Numbered from the stretch's first letter, positions 35,101 through 44,303 are shown. The stretch: 64,000 nt of DNA from Verrucomicrobiota bacterium (GCA_018648805.1 JABGQM010000014.1:1-64000), one strand, 5' to 3'. Notes: a model not told the origin generated them from the letters alone. Numbers and translations are program-made.

Positions 35101-38100
35101 CGCCGGATTCCGCGCGCACAGGACCGGGTCCTGGACCTGATCCCGTGGCTGGCGCCACCCCAGGCCCCGCCCGCCGAAACGACTGTACAGGAGCACGCCG
35201 TGGTCACGGATGTCAAAACCGGGACCGCGCGCCTCGCGCTTGAGCTGCCCGACGGGGGCGACTACATCCTGCGGGTGTCCGGTCCGGACCGCCATGACCA
35301 GACGGTGACTGCCGACGCCACGCTCAAGGTGTCCGGCGACGACGATGCCACACGCCTGCGCTTCTTTGCCAAGACGGCCGAACTGAAGGTTGGGGCCCGG
35401 GCAACGGTCAAGCTGCATTCACGCATGGAACCGACCCTGACCTTGCTGACCTACGAGGGCGAGGAGATCCTGCGCTACGAGGTGGTGGATCTTGCGAAAG
35501 GGTACACGCCGGTCAGGTTCGAGGTTGGGCACGACCTTTTCCCAAACTTCCGGATCAGTGCGGCGACGATGGATGGGCGCGACCTGCGCACGGCGCGCAA
35601 GGATTTCACGGTGAAGCGTCAGTTGAACGTGACCGTTCGTCCGATCAAGCAGGCCTACCGGCCGGGCGAGCAGGCAGAGGTAGAGATCACCGTTACCGAT
35701 CAGTTGGGCCAGCCGGTCGAGGCGGAACTGAGCCTGGCGCTGGTGAACGAGGCCCTTTTCGCGGCCTATCCGGACCGGACGCCGCCGATCCTGGCCTTCT
35801 TCCAGGACGTCGCAAAACGCCATGCGGAGTTCCGCGTGGGCGCGACCTGTGCCTTCCGCTACGAGGCCGCGCCACGGAAGGTGATCAAGGAGGTCCTCGC
35901 CGAAGGCGAACGCCTGCAGCAACGCAGGCAAGACACCCGGAGACTGCAAGAACTACAGGTTCAACAATCGGCCCAGTTCGTCAATTTCGGGGGCGTGCAG
36001 GTTGCCAATGCGCCGATGATTGTGAATGGGTCGAGGGTCTTGAGTGGGCAGTTCAGTCTTGGCGGCGGGGTCGCGGGCTTGGACCGCAATCAGGCTCGGA
36101 ACAGTAGGGTCACGCTACAGCAAGACGTCGCGAACCAACAGCACGCCGGTTACTGGTCGCGGTCGGGCCTGAGCTCCGCCTCTGCGCCACGTCGTGAGGT
36201 CGCGGGTGAGGGGTTCTGGCTGCCGGGGGTCGTGACCGATGCGAAAGGGCAGGCCACAGTCGAGCTGGCGATGCCACAGACCACCACGGAATGGCGTCTG
36301 ACGGCGCGAGGATGTACGCCCGCCACGCTGGTGGGCCAAGGCCAGGCCCAGACCTTGACCCGCAAGGACTTCTTTGTGGAGATCAAAGCCCCGGCGGCGG
36401 TGCGCGAAGGCGACACGCTGCGCGTGCTGGCCAAGGTGCACAACCTGACCGACTACACGGGGCCCGTGGCAGTGACGCTTGATATCGGGGCGACCGGCCG
36501 CGACGGTAATCTGGCCCACCGCGAAGCCAACGTCACGCTCACGGATGCGGGTGGCGCCACGGTGGTGTTTGAGGGCGTAAAGGTACCGTTGGTGGACGGG
36601 TTGCAGTTGCAGGTCACGGCCCGGGCTGGTGGACGGAAGGACATGCAGGATGCCCTCGAACTGGCCGTGCCGGTGCGCCCATGGGGCATGGAGTATGCCG
36701 CCCACGCCGGTGGCGTGGCGCGGGGCGACGCGACGGCGCTGTTGCGCCTGCCCAAAGCTGAGTATACACGCCGCTGGCTCACGGTCACAGTGGCGCCGGC
36801 GCTGCAGCAGGCGGTGCTCGAAATGGCGCTGTCGCCGCAGCCGGTCCCGCTGCCGGGGCCGCGCATGGAGCCATCTGGACAGAGCCCGGGCAGTGAGCTG
36901 CTGGCGGCGGCAAGTGCGCTTGAGTATGGACGCCGGAGCAAGGCACCGGCGGAAACGACCCGGGCGTTGGTGGCCAAGTGCCGGCGCCTGACGGCCGGTC
37001 TGGTGGCGGCGCAGCGTTCCGACGGCGGATGGTCGTGGCACGGCGCCACGGGCAAGGTGTCGGACTGGCCGTCCTCATGCCGGACGTTTTGGGGACTCGT
37101 TGCCGCGCGTGAGGCGGGTATTGCGGTGCATCCGGATACGATCAAGAAAGCCACGACCTATCTGCAGAAACGCTTCCAGAGTCTCGGGGCGAATGATCAC
37201 GAGGGCAAGGCCGTGATCCTGCACGGACTGTCGGTCACCAAGGCCGCCGAGTTCGCCAGCCTGAATCGGCTCTACCGTGCCCGCAACGAACTGGGTACGA
37301 CGGCGTTGGCGTATACGGCTCTGGCATTTCTGAACCAGGGGCGCCCGGAGATCGCGACTGAGCTGGCGGCGCTATTGGAAGCGAAGACAGACACCACCGG
37401 GGCAGACGATCACAAGCGGGTCTACTGGAAGCACGCGGCCCGTCATCCCTACCTGCATGACGATGTGGAGACCACCGCCCTGAGCCTGCTCGTGCTGGCG
37501 CAGACCCGGCCTAAGGCCGCGGCGGGCGCCTCGGCGGCTGATTACCTGCTGGGTCGACGCGGCTGTTTCGGGTGGAATCCGGCCAAGGCCCGCGGCCCCG
37601 CCATTGCGGCGCTGGCGGCCTGGTTTGGCGAGGGCGACGACCGCCGCACAGATTACCGCGTGGCGGTCAGGGCCAACGACAAGGAGATCGGCACCATCGA
37701 CAGCACGCAGACGCAGCAGACGCGGCTGTTCGAGGTGCCGGATGCGGCCCTTGTGACCGCGGACAATCGCGTGACGTTCAGCATGCAGGGGCACGGCGCG
37801 TATGCCTATGCGGCCACCTTGCGCGGGTTCTCGCCCGAGCTCAAGAATCCCCGCACGATTACCCACCCGTACGTCCGGGCACGTCACTACTACCATGCCC
37901 AGCGTGAGTATCGCGGCCGTCCCATCGGGGTACGGAGCACCTCGCCGGTACGCCATCTCGAAAGCGGCCAGCGCGTTGACGTGTTGCTGGACGTGTACGA
38001 ACGGTCGTACACCGGCTACCTCGTTATCGAGGAGCCGCTGCCGGCCGGCACGATGCTGGTGGAGGGGTCGGTGAGTGGTGATTTTGCGCGCTACGAGGTG

Positions 38101-40005
38101 GGCGAGAACACCATCACGTTCACGTACCAGCCCAACCAGTACGCGCACGACATACGCTACGAGTTGGTCGGCTACGCGCCGGGTGACTACCGCACCTTGC
38201 CGACCGTGATGCGGGACGGGCTGCGCCCGCATCTCATGAACATAGGGCCGTCCGGCGCGCTGGCCGTCCTGGCTCCGGGCGAGGCGTCTGACGACCCCTA
38301 CCGGATGAACAAGGCTGAGCTCTACAAGCTGGGGCAACTGCACTTCAACGACGGGTTGTATGGTGAATCCCTGGGGTATCTGGCGGAGCTGTTCAAGCAG
38401 GATGACGACTACAACGAGCGTGAGCTCGCGCGGATGCTGCTCTGGATCTATACCGCCGACGAACACTATGAAGCCGCCCGAGTGGTTCAGATGTTTGAGA
38501 TCCTGCGGGAGCGCTACCCCGAGCTCGAGATCCCCTACGACCGCATCCTGGTGGTGGGCAAAGCCTATCGCGACATCGGGGAGTTCGAACGCGCCTGGCT
38601 CGTCTACCGCGCCACCATCAGTGCCAGCTTTGTCACGGATTCAAGTGTCAGTGCCGTGCTCGAAGACGAGGGTCGTTTCCTGGGCTCGATCGACTACCAG
38701 AAGCGTCTGTGGCGCGAATATCCGGACAGCGCCGAGGTGGTGGCCTCGCTCTTCGCCCTTTCGCAGGCTCTCTACAGCAAGGCGCCCGGGGCGGCCGATC
38801 TACCGGAAGAGGACGGTGTGAAGCCCGACCGCATCACCATGCTCACGGAGGTCACGGAGCTACTCTACCGGTTCCTCGCGCACTACCCGGACGATCCGCT
38901 CGCCGACGATGCGGCCTTCAGCTTGGCCAACGCCATGCTGGATCTCAAGAACTACCCGCTGGTGGTCGCACTGGGTGAGCGGTTCGAGGCCCGCTATACG
39001 GACAGTCCCCTGGCCAGCAGCTTCCGCTACCTGGTCGCTCTGGGCCACTTCTGGCAACGTCATTACGATAAGGCGCTGGACGCCGGGGTCCACGTGGCCG
39101 AAGGCACGAGCAAGGACAAGACGTTCGCACAGTACATCGTGGGACAGATCCACCACGCCCGCAACAATCCCGGCCAGGCGATTGAGTGGTATGAGAAGGT
39201 GCAGGACAACTACCCGGATGCCGCACAGGCCATCGCGTACTTCAGGGAGAAGGACATCTCCATGGACGAGGTCAAGATCTTCACCCCCGGTGAGAAGGTG
39301 TTCTGCGATCTTAGTTACCGCAACATCAAGGAGGCCTACCTCCAGGTCTACCGGGTGGATCTCATGAAGCTGTATCTTCAGGAGAAGAACCTGAGCAACA
39401 TCACCCGCATCCAGCTCGCCGGCATCAGCCCCGGGCATGAGGTGACCGTCGCCTTGGGTGACGGTGAGGATTACGCCGATAAGACGAAGCAGCTTCCGCT
39501 TGCGCTCACCGAAGAAGGCGCCTACCTCATCATCTGTCGTGGCGATGATCTCTTCACGAGCGGCCTGGTCCTGGTGACCCCCCTTACGATGGAAGTGCAG
39601 GAGGACAGCGGCAGCGGACGCGTGCGGGTCAACGTCCGCGACACGGTGGATGACGTGTATTGCCCCGAGGTCCACGTCAAGGCCATCGGCGCCGCCAACA
39701 CCGAATTCAAGGATGGGGAGACGGATCTGCGTGGCATCTTCATTGCCGACGCCATCCGCGGTGAGGCCACCGTTATTGCGCGCGATGCCGGCTCGCGCTA
39801 CGCCTTTTATCGGGGCGACACCTGGCTGGGCGCGCCCAAGGAACAGCCCAACCAGCCCTCGCCGCAGCCCGCGCAGCTCGAATCGATGGATTACCAGAAG
39901 AACCTGCGCATATCCAACGACATGATCCAGTCATTCAACATCCACCAGTTCGACCAGATGCGTCGCAGCGGAAAGAAGGGCGTGCAGGTAAAGGCCGCGT
40001 TTTAA
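32113..40005 (+). CDS. Giant TPR / alpha-2-macroglobulin-family protein without thioester
   Basis: This 2630-residue exported protein starts at the ATG at 32113 (MKRFSYLAG), 8 bases after GGAGG; its signal peptide ends near GPLDAAQ. Residues ~45-550 are TPR-like helices. About 560-750 form a first macroglobulin-type domain pair. MG2/A2M_N begins near 760 (RPVYRPGEHVAVRGILRD), and the A2M core with EGFWLPGVVTDAKGQA and TTTEWRLTARG is near 1360. A thioester-domain toroid spans ~1585-1835 (LVAAQRSDGGWSWHG). The CxEQ thioester is absent: EPSGQSPGSELLAAASAL stands in its place, with no Cys. A receptor-like beta region follows, then a second TPR block (~2060-2385) and a second macroglobulin-like pair (~2385-2580). 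Periplasmic protease trapping or matrix scaffolding is inferred. No pbpC-like gene adjoins it. Confidence 0.85.
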   Translation: MKRFSYLAGRAVTKRGRCAVLAVIALGVLVGWAGPLDAAQTGADERLYMEALGQYHGEDYAGAAEVAMEVIERHADSDWHTKARFLRARALVALKRFKEAEAIYEKEAARLLAGTRKREIAGVVVAFADRLATPADPKVLDAPPPDFGKAYKLYDRVLQMEIGRELRDEVMFKKARAIQQAGNAHQVIADLEAYLGLFDPRWSGPAGAGNGAARPKTNPPAPGAHIAEARYFLAMALRDSRQLPRSRWEARDLLARLTDAPARDDALAADTRWLLVTAFGMPQPQASELERAVKATRDFLKAHHADPRAVKAAYLVPQAYENHGRPDQAIAQYQAFIDGGAYALPDGEAAHEPIEPKAAQSATEYEEQSRREALYKIGQLRFAQRGYDDAIAAWQRYGTRFPNGPHWAASQQGILNAEFQKGVQALADKEYATARTLFESFLRAHPLDSRARQILFTFGQIHHAQAGELADAKGDPAAIKAHYQEAIDEWSRLISKYPNTEESSLALFRSGSVQEEHLDAQAKALATFRRLTWGSYAGQAQQRIAEMTRKNLKLSTERRFRTSEMPTVQLKTRNIEKVTVRTYRLNVEAYFRKIHATRGVEELDVSLIEPDRTWELDIDGYAKYKPLTSEIEIPFEKDAPGAYVVTISEEDWEATTLVIRSDLDLIVKTSRRQALVFVQNRLKRGPAKDVKVLLSDGEAIFGTGTTGKDGVYTDTFDVLKELGAIGVLAVADGHVASHNLNLEGLGFSSGLAPRGYIYTARPVYRPGEHVAVRGILRDVIKGSYTIPTEPFTITVTDAQGRMIREEEQALSEFGTFATEFDLAEVAGLGAYTVRASLQRKHQAALQFTGTFEVQRFKLEKIRLALDLPRDVYFRGETVAGTISASYYWGEPVANAPLRYQLPDGRSYTVETDAKGEVAFVFDTTAMTPGQGLAFTATLTAENVSTSKQAFLALLGFTAEVKPSQPLIVAGEPVDVEITTTAADGTPSGRELTLSVLRRIPRAQDRVLDLIPWLAPPQAPPAETTVQEHAVVTDVKTGTARLALELPDGGDYILRVSGPDRHDQTVTADATLKVSGDDDATRLRFFAKTAELKVGARATVKLHSRMEPTLTLLTYEGEEILRYEVVDLAKGYTPVRFEVGHDLFPNFRISAATMDGRDLRTARKDFTVKRQLNVTVRPIKQAYRPGEQAEVEITVTDQLGQPVEAELSLALVNEALFAAYPDRTPPILAFFQDVAKRHAEFRVGATCAFRYEAAPRKVIKEVLAEGERLQQRRQDTRRLQELQVQQSAQFVNFGGVQVANAPMIVNGSRVLSGQFSLGGGVAGLDRNQARNSRVTLQQDVANQQHAGYWSRSGLSSASAPRREVAGEGFWLPGVVTDAKGQATVELAMPQTTTEWRLTARGCTPATLVGQGQAQTLTRKDFFVEIKAPAAVREGDTLRVLAKVHNLTDYTGPVAVTLDIGATGRDGNLAHREANVTLTDAGGATVVFEGVKVPLVDGLQLQVTARAGGRKDMQDALELAVPVRPWGMEYAAHAGGVARGDATALLRLPKAEYTRRWLTVTVAPALQQAVLEMALSPQPVPLPGPRMEPSGQSPGSELLAAASALEYGRRSKAPAETTRALVAKCRRLTAGLVAAQRSDGGWSWHGATGKVSDWPSSCRTFWGLVAAREAGIAVHPDTIKKATTYLQKRFQSLGANDHEGKAVILHGLSVTKAAEFASLNRLYRARNELGTTALAYTALAFLNQGRPEIATELAALLEAKTDTTGADDHKRVYWKHAARHPYLHDDVETTALSLLVLAQTRPKAAAGASAADYLLGRRGCFGWNPAKARGPAIAALAAWFGEGDDRRTDYRVAVRANDKEIGTIDSTQTQQTRLFEVPDAALVTADNRVTFSMQGHGAYAYAATLRGFSPELKNPRTITHPYVRARHYYHAQREYRGRPIGVRSTSPVRHLESGQRVDVLLDVYERSYTGYLVIEEPLPAGTMLVEGSVSGDFARYEVGENTITFTYQPNQYAHDIRYELVGYAPGDYRTLPTVMRDGLRPHLMNIGPSGALAVLAPGEASDDPYRMNKAELYKLGQLHFNDGLYGESLGYLAELFKQDDDYNERELARMLLWIYTADEHYEAARVVQMFEILRERYPELEIPYDRILVVGKAYRDIGEFERAWLVYRATISASFVTDSSVSAVLEDEGRFLGSIDYQKRLWREYPDSAEVVASLFALSQALYSKAPGAADLPEEDGVKPDRITMLTEVTELLYRFLAHYPDDPLADDAAFSLANAMLDLKNYPLVVALGERFEARYTDSPLASSFRYLVALGHFWQRHYDKALDAGVHVAEGTSKDKTFAQYIVGQIHHARNNPGQAIEWYEKVQDNYPDAAQAIAYFREKDISMDEVKIFTPGEKVFCDLSYRNIKEAYLQVYRVDLMKLYLQEKNLSNITRIQLAGISPGHEVTVALGDGEDYADKTKQLPLALTEEGAYLIICRGDDLFTSGLVLVTPLTMEVQEDSGSGRVRVNVRDTVDDVYCPEVHVKAIGAANTEFKDGETDLRGIFIADAIRGEATVIARDAGSRYAFYRGDTWLGAPKEQPNQPSPQPAQLESMDYQKNLRISNDMIQSFNIHQFDQMRRSGKKGVQVKAAF

Positions 40006-40012
40006 CCCCGAT

Positions 40013-40041
40013 CCGCCTCGTGACCTATGCAGGTTAGGCGG
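40013..40041. terminator. Hairpin between convergent genes
   Basis: An imperfect inverted repeat joins CCGCCT (40013-40018) to AGGCGG (40036-40041), with an inner ACCT/AGGT pair and a 4-nt loop. It lies in the gap between the convergent A2M and GATase genes and overlaps the GATase stop. There is no T tract, so its role as a terminator is tentative. Confidence 0.35.
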
Positions 40042-40720
40042 TGAGGTAGGTCAGGAGGGCGGCCATCAGCTCGTTGATGGCGCTGTATCGCTCGGGCACG
40101 TCGCGCAGAATCTCTGCCTTGGACTGCACATAGGGCGCCGGCACCAGTTCGTCGCCACAGTGGGCTACAATTGCGGCGGCCGCAGTGGGGGTTGTCTCGA
40201 GGTGAAACTGCAATCCGATCGCTGACCGACCGATCTGGAAAGCCTGGTTCAAGCACCCCTCACTGCTCGCCAGCCGAACCGCCCCCGCGGGCAGATCAAA
40301 CGTCTCGCCATGCCAGTGGAATACCTCGAACTCAGATGGAAATGTAAAACCGGTTGCGTGGGTCGCCGCGCTGCCCTGTACCGGAAACCAGCCGATCTCT
40401 TTGACCGCATTCGGATAGACCCGTGCCCCCAGCGCGCTGGCGATGAGCTGTGCCCCGAGGCAGACCCCGAGGACCGGCAGGCCCGCTTCAATCGCGCGGC
40501 GAATAAACGTCTTCTCCGCCACAAGCCAGGGAGTGACGTCCTCGTCGTTGACGCTCATAGGACCGCCCATCACGATCAGCAGATGGAGTGCGCCCAGTTC
40601 GGGCAGCGGCTCGCCCTCGCACAGGCGTGTACAGGTGACCTCATAGCCGGCGCACGTCAGCCAGGGCTCCATGCTCCCCAGCCCCTCGAACGGAACGTGC
40701 TGTATGTAGTGTGCTCGCAT
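40034..40720 (-). CDS. Class I glutamine amidotransferase (GMP-synthase-like)
   Basis: This class I GATase of about 228 residues starts at the ATG at 40720 (MRAHYIQHVPFEG); the frame upstream to 40828 has no family similarity. The nucleophile elbow GVCLGAQLIASALG holds the catalytic cysteine. The His-x-Glu pair is in GLQFHLETT, and VMGGPMSVNDEDVTPWL is typical of stand-alone GMP-synthase-like domains (YfeJ/PF00117 group). It probably hydrolyses a gamma-glutamyl amide; the partner is unknown. Confidence 0.9.
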   Translation of the reverse strand: MRAHYIQHVPFEGLGSMEPWLTCAGYEVTCTRLCEGEPLPELGALHLLIVMGGPMSVNDEDVTPWLVAEKTFIRRAIEAGLPVLGVCLGAQLIASALGARVYPNAVKEIGWFPVQGSAATHATGFTFPSEFEVFHWHGETFDLPAGAVRLASSEGCLNQAFQIGRSAIGLQFHLETTPTAAAAIVAHCGDELVPAPYVQSKAEILRDVPERYSAINELMAALLTYLTA

Positions 40721-40931
40721 GCTATTGGTGCCTAGATACCCCAGCGGGCATCTGCTATCTTCATCAGTCGAGCACCCGAATAGGGGCAACGGCTGGCCCA
40801 TCATCACATGGCGAACACGTGGGGTCAAGGGGTCAGCCCGGGACTCATATTCGCCGTGACTTCAGGGAGGAGAGTCTCATAGACTCCGTTCTACTGTTCG
40901 TTGCGTTGCGGGGTATGCAAGAGGTCGCACA

Positions 40932-41657
40932 ATGAAATCGTGGATGCTGTTTCCGTTTATTTTGATTTTCGGTTGGATGATGGGTGGCTGGCTACCCAAG
41001 GCTGAGTTGCGCACGGTGCGCGAGGATCTCAAGGTGGCGCAACGGGCGCTCTCGGCGCGCGCTCCACGCCGGGCCGGGTTCACGGGTGTCACGCAGATGC
41101 TGGGTATCCCTAAATCTTCACCCACGCCTGACCGCGTCGATGTGCCGGAGCAGGACGAACCCGAGACCCCTGTTCCCGATGCATCGGTTGCGGGTTCAGA
41201 CCAGCCTGCGCCCGAGATCGCGGCATCAAAAACCAACAATGCATCGCGCGGTCGGTCGATGAAGCATGGCATCCAAGAAGCCATGGAGGTGTGGGAAGCG
41301 CGCTGCGACATCGCGCGCTCCACGTTTGTGGCCAACGTGGCCCTGGCTCCCGAGCAGGCGACCCGATTCGACGTGTTGGTTGCCGCCATGAATATTCGAT
41401 TGGCCCACTCGATCGAGCAGTTTGCCCAGCAGGTGAAGAGCGGGGAGGCCGTGAGTGAGGAGCAGACCGTGAAACTGATGCGGGATCTCACCACCAGCGT
41501 AGCGTCAACATACGATGAACTCGACGGGTCGATGCCCCCCAACTGGCGGGCGGATGCCGGTAAGAAATTCAGCGTCACGGACTTTATTGATCCCTCCGTA
41601 GCGCTGCCCCTGGTAGATGTTGAAGACGAACTGGGCGAAGGGATGATCAAACACTAG
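40932..41657 (+). CDS. Membrane-anchored protein of ABC exporter operon
   Basis: This 241-residue protein has one N-terminal transmembrane helix (MLFPFILIFGWMMGGWL), a proline-rich linker (~60-110) and a helical C-terminal domain of about 115 residues. I recognise no family. Its stop is 2 nt before the ABC-2 permease start, so it belongs to that operon and is probably an accessory subunit. Confidence 0.65.
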   Translation: MKSWMLFPFILIFGWMMGGWLPKAELRTVREDLKVAQRALSARAPRRAGFTGVTQMLGIPKSSPTPDRVDVPEQDEPETPVPDASVAGSDQPAPEIAASKTNNASRGRSMKHGIQEAMEVWEARCDIARSTFVANVALAPEQATRFDVLVAAMNIRLAHSIEQFAQQVKSGEAVSEEQTVKLMRDLTTSVASTYDELDGSMPPNWRADAGKKFSVTDFIDPSVALPLVDVEDELGEGMIKH

Positions 41658-41659
41658 GT

Positions 41660-42565
41660 ATGAAGACCTTTCTTCGCCACGTCTGGGTTGTCTTGCGCTA
41701 CGAGCTGGCCGATGCGGTTCGCAGTCGGCGGGTGGTGATTCTGCTGCTGCTCTACCTCGCGGGTGCGATGTTGACCTGCAACGGTTTCATTTCGGCCATG
41801 CATAAGCTCGAGACCCAGCTTGCCGATACGCTTGCCCTGCCGGCCTCATCTTCGGCCGGGGCCGTCACGGATGCTCTGTGGCGATCCAAGACGTTTCGCC
41901 GCATGGTCATTGGCCTGGTGGGCAACAAGGAGATCGCGCTCGAGATTCTGTCGGTACCTCCGATCGCCGTGATTTACGGTTGGCTCGCGTTTACATTCAC
42001 GCCGGTACTCGTGATGCTCTCTGCGGCCGGGCGCATCGCCGAGGAAGTGAGCAGTGGTTCGGTGCGTTATGTCCTGACGCGCACCTCCCGCCCGGCTTGG
42101 TGTCTGGGCAAGTTTATGGGGCAGGCGTGCGAGGTGTTGCTGGCTCTGATGCTGAGTGCGATCGGCACCTGGTGTCTGGCGCGTTTCCGTATGGCATCGG
42201 CGGGTGATCTCGAAACCGCGCGCTGGATGGTGCTCTATGGCTGGAAAGCATGGATTTACTCACTCGCCTTCATAGGGCTGGCACTGGGCATCTCGCAGAG
42301 TGTCCGGTCGCCGTATCACGCCATGGGTCTGGGCCTGGTGGTCCTCATTGTTATGGGTGTTCTCTCGGTCATGGCCAGGCATTTTGCTGGGGAGGGATGG
42401 CGGCAGCTCTGGCAGATTGCGGACTTCATATTCCCCATCAACCAGAAGATGAACCTGTGGCGACTTCAGCCTGCCTATGTCCTTAACGGCAGTCTTTACC
42501 TGGTGGCGTTGGGGATGGCCTATCTCTTTGCGGGATACGCGGTATTTTCGAAACGGGGGGGCTAG
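41660..42565 (+). CDS. ABC-2-type permease
   Basis: This 301-residue membrane protein has about six transmembrane helices. It opens VVLRYELADAVRSRRVVILLLLYLAG, like ABC-2 exporters of the NatB/CcmB type, and has a large first extracytoplasmic region (~35-100). The EEVSSGSVRYVLTRTSRPAW segment resembles the coupling region of these permeases. It overlaps the ATPase gene by 1 bp. Export of an unknown substrate is inferred. Confidence 0.85.
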   Translation: MKTFLRHVWVVLRYELADAVRSRRVVILLLLYLAGAMLTCNGFISAMHKLETQLADTLALPASSSAGAVTDALWRSKTFRRMVIGLVGNKEIALEILSVPPIAVIYGWLAFTFTPVLVMLSAAGRIAEEVSSGSVRYVLTRTSRPAWCLGKFMGQACEVLLALMLSAIGTWCLARFRMASAGDLETARWMVLYGWKAWIYSLAFIGLALGISQSVRSPYHAMGLGLVVLIVMGVLSVMARHFAGEGWRQLWQIADFIFPINQKMNLWRLQPAYVLNGSLYLVALGMAYLFAGYAVFSKRGG

Positions 42566-43512
42566 TGTCCTGCCCCGTAGATAAGCCTGTATTGGACGCG
42601 GCACTCAACATGTCGGGTGTGGTGAAGCGTTTCGGGCGCCGTACGGCCCTCGACGGGCTGAGCCTGACCGTTCCGGCTGGCAGTGCGTTCGGGCTTGTGG
42701 GGAGCAACGGTGCCGGCAAGACCACCGCCATGTCGGTTGTGGCGGGCATTATGCAGAGCAACGAGGGATCCATCGACCTGCTGGACGAAGGTCCGTTCGA
42801 CGCCCGTGTCCACAGCGGTCGCGTCTCCCTGATGCCCCAGGATGCGGAACTGCCTCTGCATGCCCGCATCTGTGACTTGATGGGTTTCTATGCACGCCTG
42901 CAGGGCATTCCGGGTCGGGAGATTGCCGAACGTGTTGAGGAAGTGCTCCGCTGGGTTCACCTGTCTGATCGTGCCCGATCTAAGATCCGTGCGCTCTCCC
43001 ACGGCATGCGCCGGCGGCTGGTGATTGCGCAGGCATTTCTTGGCTCCCCCGAACTGGCCCTGCTCGATGAACCTCTGAGTGGCCTGGATCCCAAGGAGGT
43101 CGTCAGTATGCGTGAGCTGCTCAAGCGTCGTCCCCGCCGCCAGACGCTCATCATCAGCTCGCACAACCTGCATGAGATCGAGCGGATATGTGATCATGTG
43201 GCCTTTATTGAAGAGGGTCGCGTGGTGCATCAGGGTCTCACGGATGCCGTAACCGGCCGCTCCCATGCGATGCACTACCGGCTGGTCTCCGACCCGCTTC
43301 CACTGGATGCGCTGGCGGATGCCCTGCCTGACGCCGACTTCGAATGGCGCCAGAACGACAGCACGTTGGTCTGCAACTATCCCCACACCACCCACAACGC
43401 GGAACAGGTTAACGCTCGTGTCCTGCGCGTGCTCATCGATCAAGGCATAGGGGTCAGCGAGGTCCGCCGCGGCGATGAGCTGGAAGCCGCGTACCTGAAC
43501 CACAGTGCCTAG
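42565..43512 (+). CDS. ABC transporter ATPase
   Basis: This 315-residue ABC ATPase begins at a GTG overlapping the permease stop. Walker A is GSNGAGKTT, Q-loop MPQDAEL, signature LSHGMRRRL (a modified LSGGQ), Walker B LALLDEPLSG and the H-loop ISSHNLHE. The C-terminal ~80 residues form an accessory domain. With the permease and the anchored protein upstream it makes a three-gene exporter. Confidence 0.93.
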   Translation: MSCPVDKPVLDAALNMSGVVKRFGRRTALDGLSLTVPAGSAFGLVGSNGAGKTTAMSVVAGIMQSNEGSIDLLDEGPFDARVHSGRVSLMPQDAELPLHARICDLMGFYARLQGIPGREIAERVEEVLRWVHLSDRARSKIRALSHGMRRRLVIAQAFLGSPELALLDEPLSGLDPKEVVSMRELLKRRPRRQTLIISSHNLHEIERICDHVAFIEEGRVVHQGLTDAVTGRSHAMHYRLVSDPLPLDALADALPDADFEWRQNDSTLVCNYPHTTHNAEQVNARVLRVLIDQGIGVSEVRRGDELEAAYLNHSA

Positions 43513-43555
43513 TCGAAGGGGGCGAATGGAGCGCGTGCGATAAGGGGTGGCGCGT

Positions 43556-44110
43556 CTAGGACTCCGCCAGCCACGTCACGAGGGTCGAAAGATCTTTGCG
43601 GGGACGTTGGGGGGGAGGGGCATCGGGGTTCTCGGGCCAGCCGAGGGTTATGACGGCGGCGGGATGAACGTCGGAGGGCCAGCCCACGAGCCTCCTGATT
43701 CGGGCGGGCTTGACCCAGCCGATCCAGCAGGTGCCGAGGCCTAACTCCTCGGCCTGCAGCACAAGGTGCTCGCCGGCGATACCGATATCGATCCAGGGAT
43801 AGTCAACTTTCGAGATCGCTACGGCGGCACGATGCACGAGGAGTGACTTTTTCATTCCGAGCACAATCAGTACGGGTGCGTGATTGGCCCACGGCATGGA
43901 AAGTCCAGGCCTGAAGCCCTGCTCGATGATGGTGCGTTTGCGCTCCACATCTGTCACCACGGCAAACCGCCAGGGCTGCTGGTTACAGGCTGACGGCGCC
44001 AGACGCGCGGCATCCAGCACCTGTTCAATGTGCCCGCGGGGCACGGGGGCGCTCGTGTAGGCCCTGCAGCTCCGCCGCCGTGCAATGATCTTAGCTACGC
44101 TCATCCTCAT
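43556..44110 (-). CDS. Nitroreductase-family protein
   Basis: This FMN-dependent nitroreductase-family protein has about 184 residues from the ATG at 44110 (MRMSVAKIIARRRSCRAY); 44104 is an alternative, and longer frames are unlikely. It has RRSCRAYTSAPVPRG, the FMN segment DAARLAPSACNQQPWRF and GLGTCWIGWV near the C-terminus. The upstream region carries a GC-rich repeat and a purine-rich tract. Confidence 0.88.
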   Translation of the reverse strand: MRMSVAKIIARRRSCRAYTSAPVPRGHIEQVLDAARLAPSACNQQPWRFAVVTDVERKRTIIEQGFRPGLSMPWANHAPVLIVLGMKKSLLVHRAAVAISKVDYPWIDIGIAGEHLVLQAEELGLGTCWIGWVKPARIRRLVGWPSDVHPAAVITLGWPENPDAPPPQRPRKDLSTLVTWLAES

Positions 44111-44204
44111 CCTTCCCTCAACAGCTGTCATGTGTTGTAGGTGAGGGGGGGTAAGGGCGCAAGGAAATTGGGGAAGAGGAGATCGGTGGTCCCTCCGTCG
44201 CCCT

Positions 44205-44263
44205 TCCCCCTTCGCTCTGCGAGCTTCGGGGGACAAGTCGGGCTATGGAGGGCAAGCGGAGGT
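44205..44263 (+). repeat. Interspersed GC-rich palindromic element
   Basis: This element is built on CTTCGCTCTGCGAGCTTCGG, GGACAAGTCGGGCTATGG and AGGGCAAGCGGAGG. A shorter relative lies on the minus strand at 29414-29447. The two related copies in non-coding sequence suggest a dispersed repeat family. Confidence 0.45.
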
Positions 44264-44280
44264 CAGTGGGAGAGATCAAC

Positions 44281-44303
44281 GAGTAAGAGTAGGAGTAAGA
44301 GTA
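44281..44303 (+). repeat. GAGTAA-type microsatellite
   Basis: Near-perfect tandem GAGTAA/GAGTAG units occur in a purine-only stretch upstream of the FHA kinase gene. It may be a replication-slippage product. Confidence 0.7.

Noticed and set aside
33436-35418. Long open frame (660 codons) on the minus strand inside the A2M gene
   Set aside because: It mirrors the GC-rich third-position pattern of the real plus-strand gene and has no recognisable domain or ribosome site.
42562-43503. Minus-strand frame antisense to the ABC ATPase
   Set aside because: The ATPase motifs are complete on the plus strand and the antisense frame shows none.
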